This document shows positions 7,901 through 8,196 of a stretch of DNA of 8,196 bases, piece after piece. The position numbers and the translations under genes were made by a program. A model generated the notes under the pieces. That model was not told where the DNA came from, did no database searches, and worked only from the letters and a program-made list of their open reading frames with translations. This stretch comes from Clostridia bacterium (lineage in GTDB: Bacteria; Bacillota; Clostridia; Oscillospirales; CAG-382): contig JAGBCG010000273.1 in NCBI GenBank assembly GCA_017938055.1, positions 1-8,196 on the forward strand. Direction: 5' to 3'. Within the stretch, counting starts at the first letter, position 1; the number at the start of each line of letters is the position of its first letter.

Positions 7901-8190
7901 ATTTTCTTCAGTATCCTTTTTGGAAAAAGTCTGGGTTTTGTGCATGACATATCAAGACAATATCTATTCATATGTGCATGATTAAAATTTAGAGAATCAT
8001 CTATAAGCATATATGTATGCTCAGCACCAGACTCGTTTTTTTCAAGGGAGCACAACACATCTTCACAGTTAAAGAACAATCTGTAACTGCTCTTATTATT
8101 TTCTGTTTTTTCAAAAACAAAATCTAACCTTTCATCTTTTCTGAGAACATTTACTTCCGTATTCAATATGTTCTTTTTATAATCCTGCAT
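4945..8190 (-). CDS. Large glycoside-hydrolase-like protein, family unassigned (start uncertain)
   Basis: 1081 codons from the ATG at 8190. The frame stays open through the last 6 bases, where any ribosome binding site would fall outside, so the true start may lie further up. No signal peptide or membrane segment is visible, so from this start it is probably cytoplasmic. The layout is inferred by eye. Residues about 1-400 are beta-rich, with a jelly-roll-like stretch near 240-320 (IQVNGKVVF, NG at 254-255). About 400-790 looks like a TIM barrel (GDMIYIDVTN near its start), with candidate acidic residues Glu613 (GAETMDG), Glu620 and Glu678/679 (DINTEEGLW). About 805-920 has YSVLIFAGYNMADKDDLD and VEQGGTLVCSWAH, typical of the class I glutamine-amidotransferase-like fold of the beta-galactosidase (GH42) trimerisation domain. 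A beta domain follows to 1081. Carbohydrate substrate and catalysis are not shown by the sequence. It could instead be an inactive or structural relative. Confidence 0.6.
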   Translation of the reverse strand: MQDYKKNILNTEVNVLRKDERLDFVFEKTENNKSSYRLFFNCEDVLCSLEKNESGAEHTYMLIDDSLNFNHAHMNRYCLDMSCTKPRLFPKRILKKIVWQPLFYGLYLYEDFCRYNENWSFGVSCKAENLEISENGYLNVRVDKWFVKEGVNINDTTLAPDETYVINVPSGTYPYKKLEKSLIIEKDKTACIIITVEGEQYKGNVYFECPFLCDNEGRNLLPEFERGMYGLKRFAWFGQNLSKKEWPVFEIQVNGKVVFSDEVFLKIHNFSPIEIDLPEECFEIGKNNISIIYKSDYLDTVPVKIGEVVLLEKEIEDFSLVYCPQEVIKGEDVKLLIETQNNVEPSFESEDFCLVKKKVFEEHNLQILTIRSDKEKNDLSFKLSFGTVTKTYSVLRCITKTPDNVIAGTGDMIYIDVTNLEAVKDYVKWYIRNDIGKMITIRPVYRWGGQRYVNNKVWEFFKAFCEEMGLLYVNLSDGRDIPGITSNPAFNTINGENFLGRQLHERDGQLFYWRYPSREVNAEMNEFFDLALRLGREKPDNIDSGLRNQSISWHDNMYSLRRNLAKSRDLKEMHDVVSCELSDLTKDNFTRHTGPSVMFKYYYQNGFKWTGAETMDGATEMLLMFLRGASYAYAIEKFGVHLALQWSTYPHDTEQRLRRYLLSLYIPYMHGVTDINTEEGLWFIEARYSYYNRLSQVCENHRQQNSRFNKFIRTHSRTGKFYTPVAFLHGRCDGWNGFITPCLWGMPNVRPGDESLSWKLLSCFYPLNSFENCDMENTGFIPPDNDKPFGLFSGTPNGNADAVPVEKGDFKDYSVLIFAGYNMADKDDLDRVYSFVEQGGTLVCSWAHFTDTTEYEDLKNYKLNILEHKITNALSDGKPEFATDYVDGKEVLICKNLVNGCQTEERTDSKTPLVCTYNIGKGTLVLVNTLYYPGNKNIYDVYKRVVERVCKQAYEKEEYRVNCSVDVQYTVFKQDDNSYHYYLTPVDWYNNSNELRKAEFLCDGYKYDIGLPFGEITKLVAKDKKALWPESDSTEIVAVEANGFYVQGEGKQIVNEAYKGKIRKHSVDFSNESIKFVEFHS

Positions 8191-8196
8191 AAAATC

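Noticed and set aside
1..8196. New defence, phage or toxin-antitoxin system
   Set aside because: All four genes fit cell-envelope, membrane or carbohydrate roles. No nuclease, methylase, integrase, recombinase or small toxin-like gene pair is visible.

Overview
The window looks like a chromosomal stretch from a low-GC Gram-positive bacterium of the class Clostridia, probably an Oscillospirales/Ruminococcaceae-type gut anaerobe. The evidence is the AT-rich sequence, a class A penicillin-binding protein with a clostridial-type cysteine-containing C-terminus, a surface protein with S-layer-homology repeats, a YczE/YitT-type membrane protein, and palindromic intergenic repeats of a kind I remember from gut Firmicutes. 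The taxonomic placement is inference; there is no rRNA or other marker gene.

Plus strand, 2-4575: three genes in a row. First comes a bifunctional peptidoglycan synthase (class A PBP, PBP1A family), cut at its 5' end by the window edge but with its GT51 and transpeptidase motifs intact and a 118-residue acidic tail. After 57 nt without an obvious terminator comes a 417-residue exported protein with three SLH-like repeats and an unassigned C-terminal domain. The pair reads as an envelope cluster: one enzyme builds the wall, the other is a protein likely to bind it. A rho-independent terminator follows the SLH gene directly. Right behind its T-run, with no room for a separate promoter, sit the ribosome binding site and start of a 227-residue multi-pass membrane protein of the YczE/YitT family.

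Intergenic region, 4576-4944: no credible gene, but dense structure. Two near-identical 31-nt hairpin repeats flank a 137-nt element with imperfect terminal inverted repeats, and a separate 15-bp palindrome lies nearer the minus-strand gene. On the minus strand both 31-nt hairpins are followed by T5, so they could end transcription of the converging gene.

Minus strand, 8190-4945: one large gene (1081 codons, open to the window edge) for a protein without a visible signal peptide. It appears to combine N-terminal beta-rich domains, a TIM-barrel glycosidase-like core, a class I glutamine-amidotransferase-like fold as in the beta-galactosidase trimerisation domain, and a C-terminal beta domain. 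I could not assign it to a defined family; it is the least understood gene here. I see no defence system, phage, CRISPR array, tRNA or rRNA in the window.
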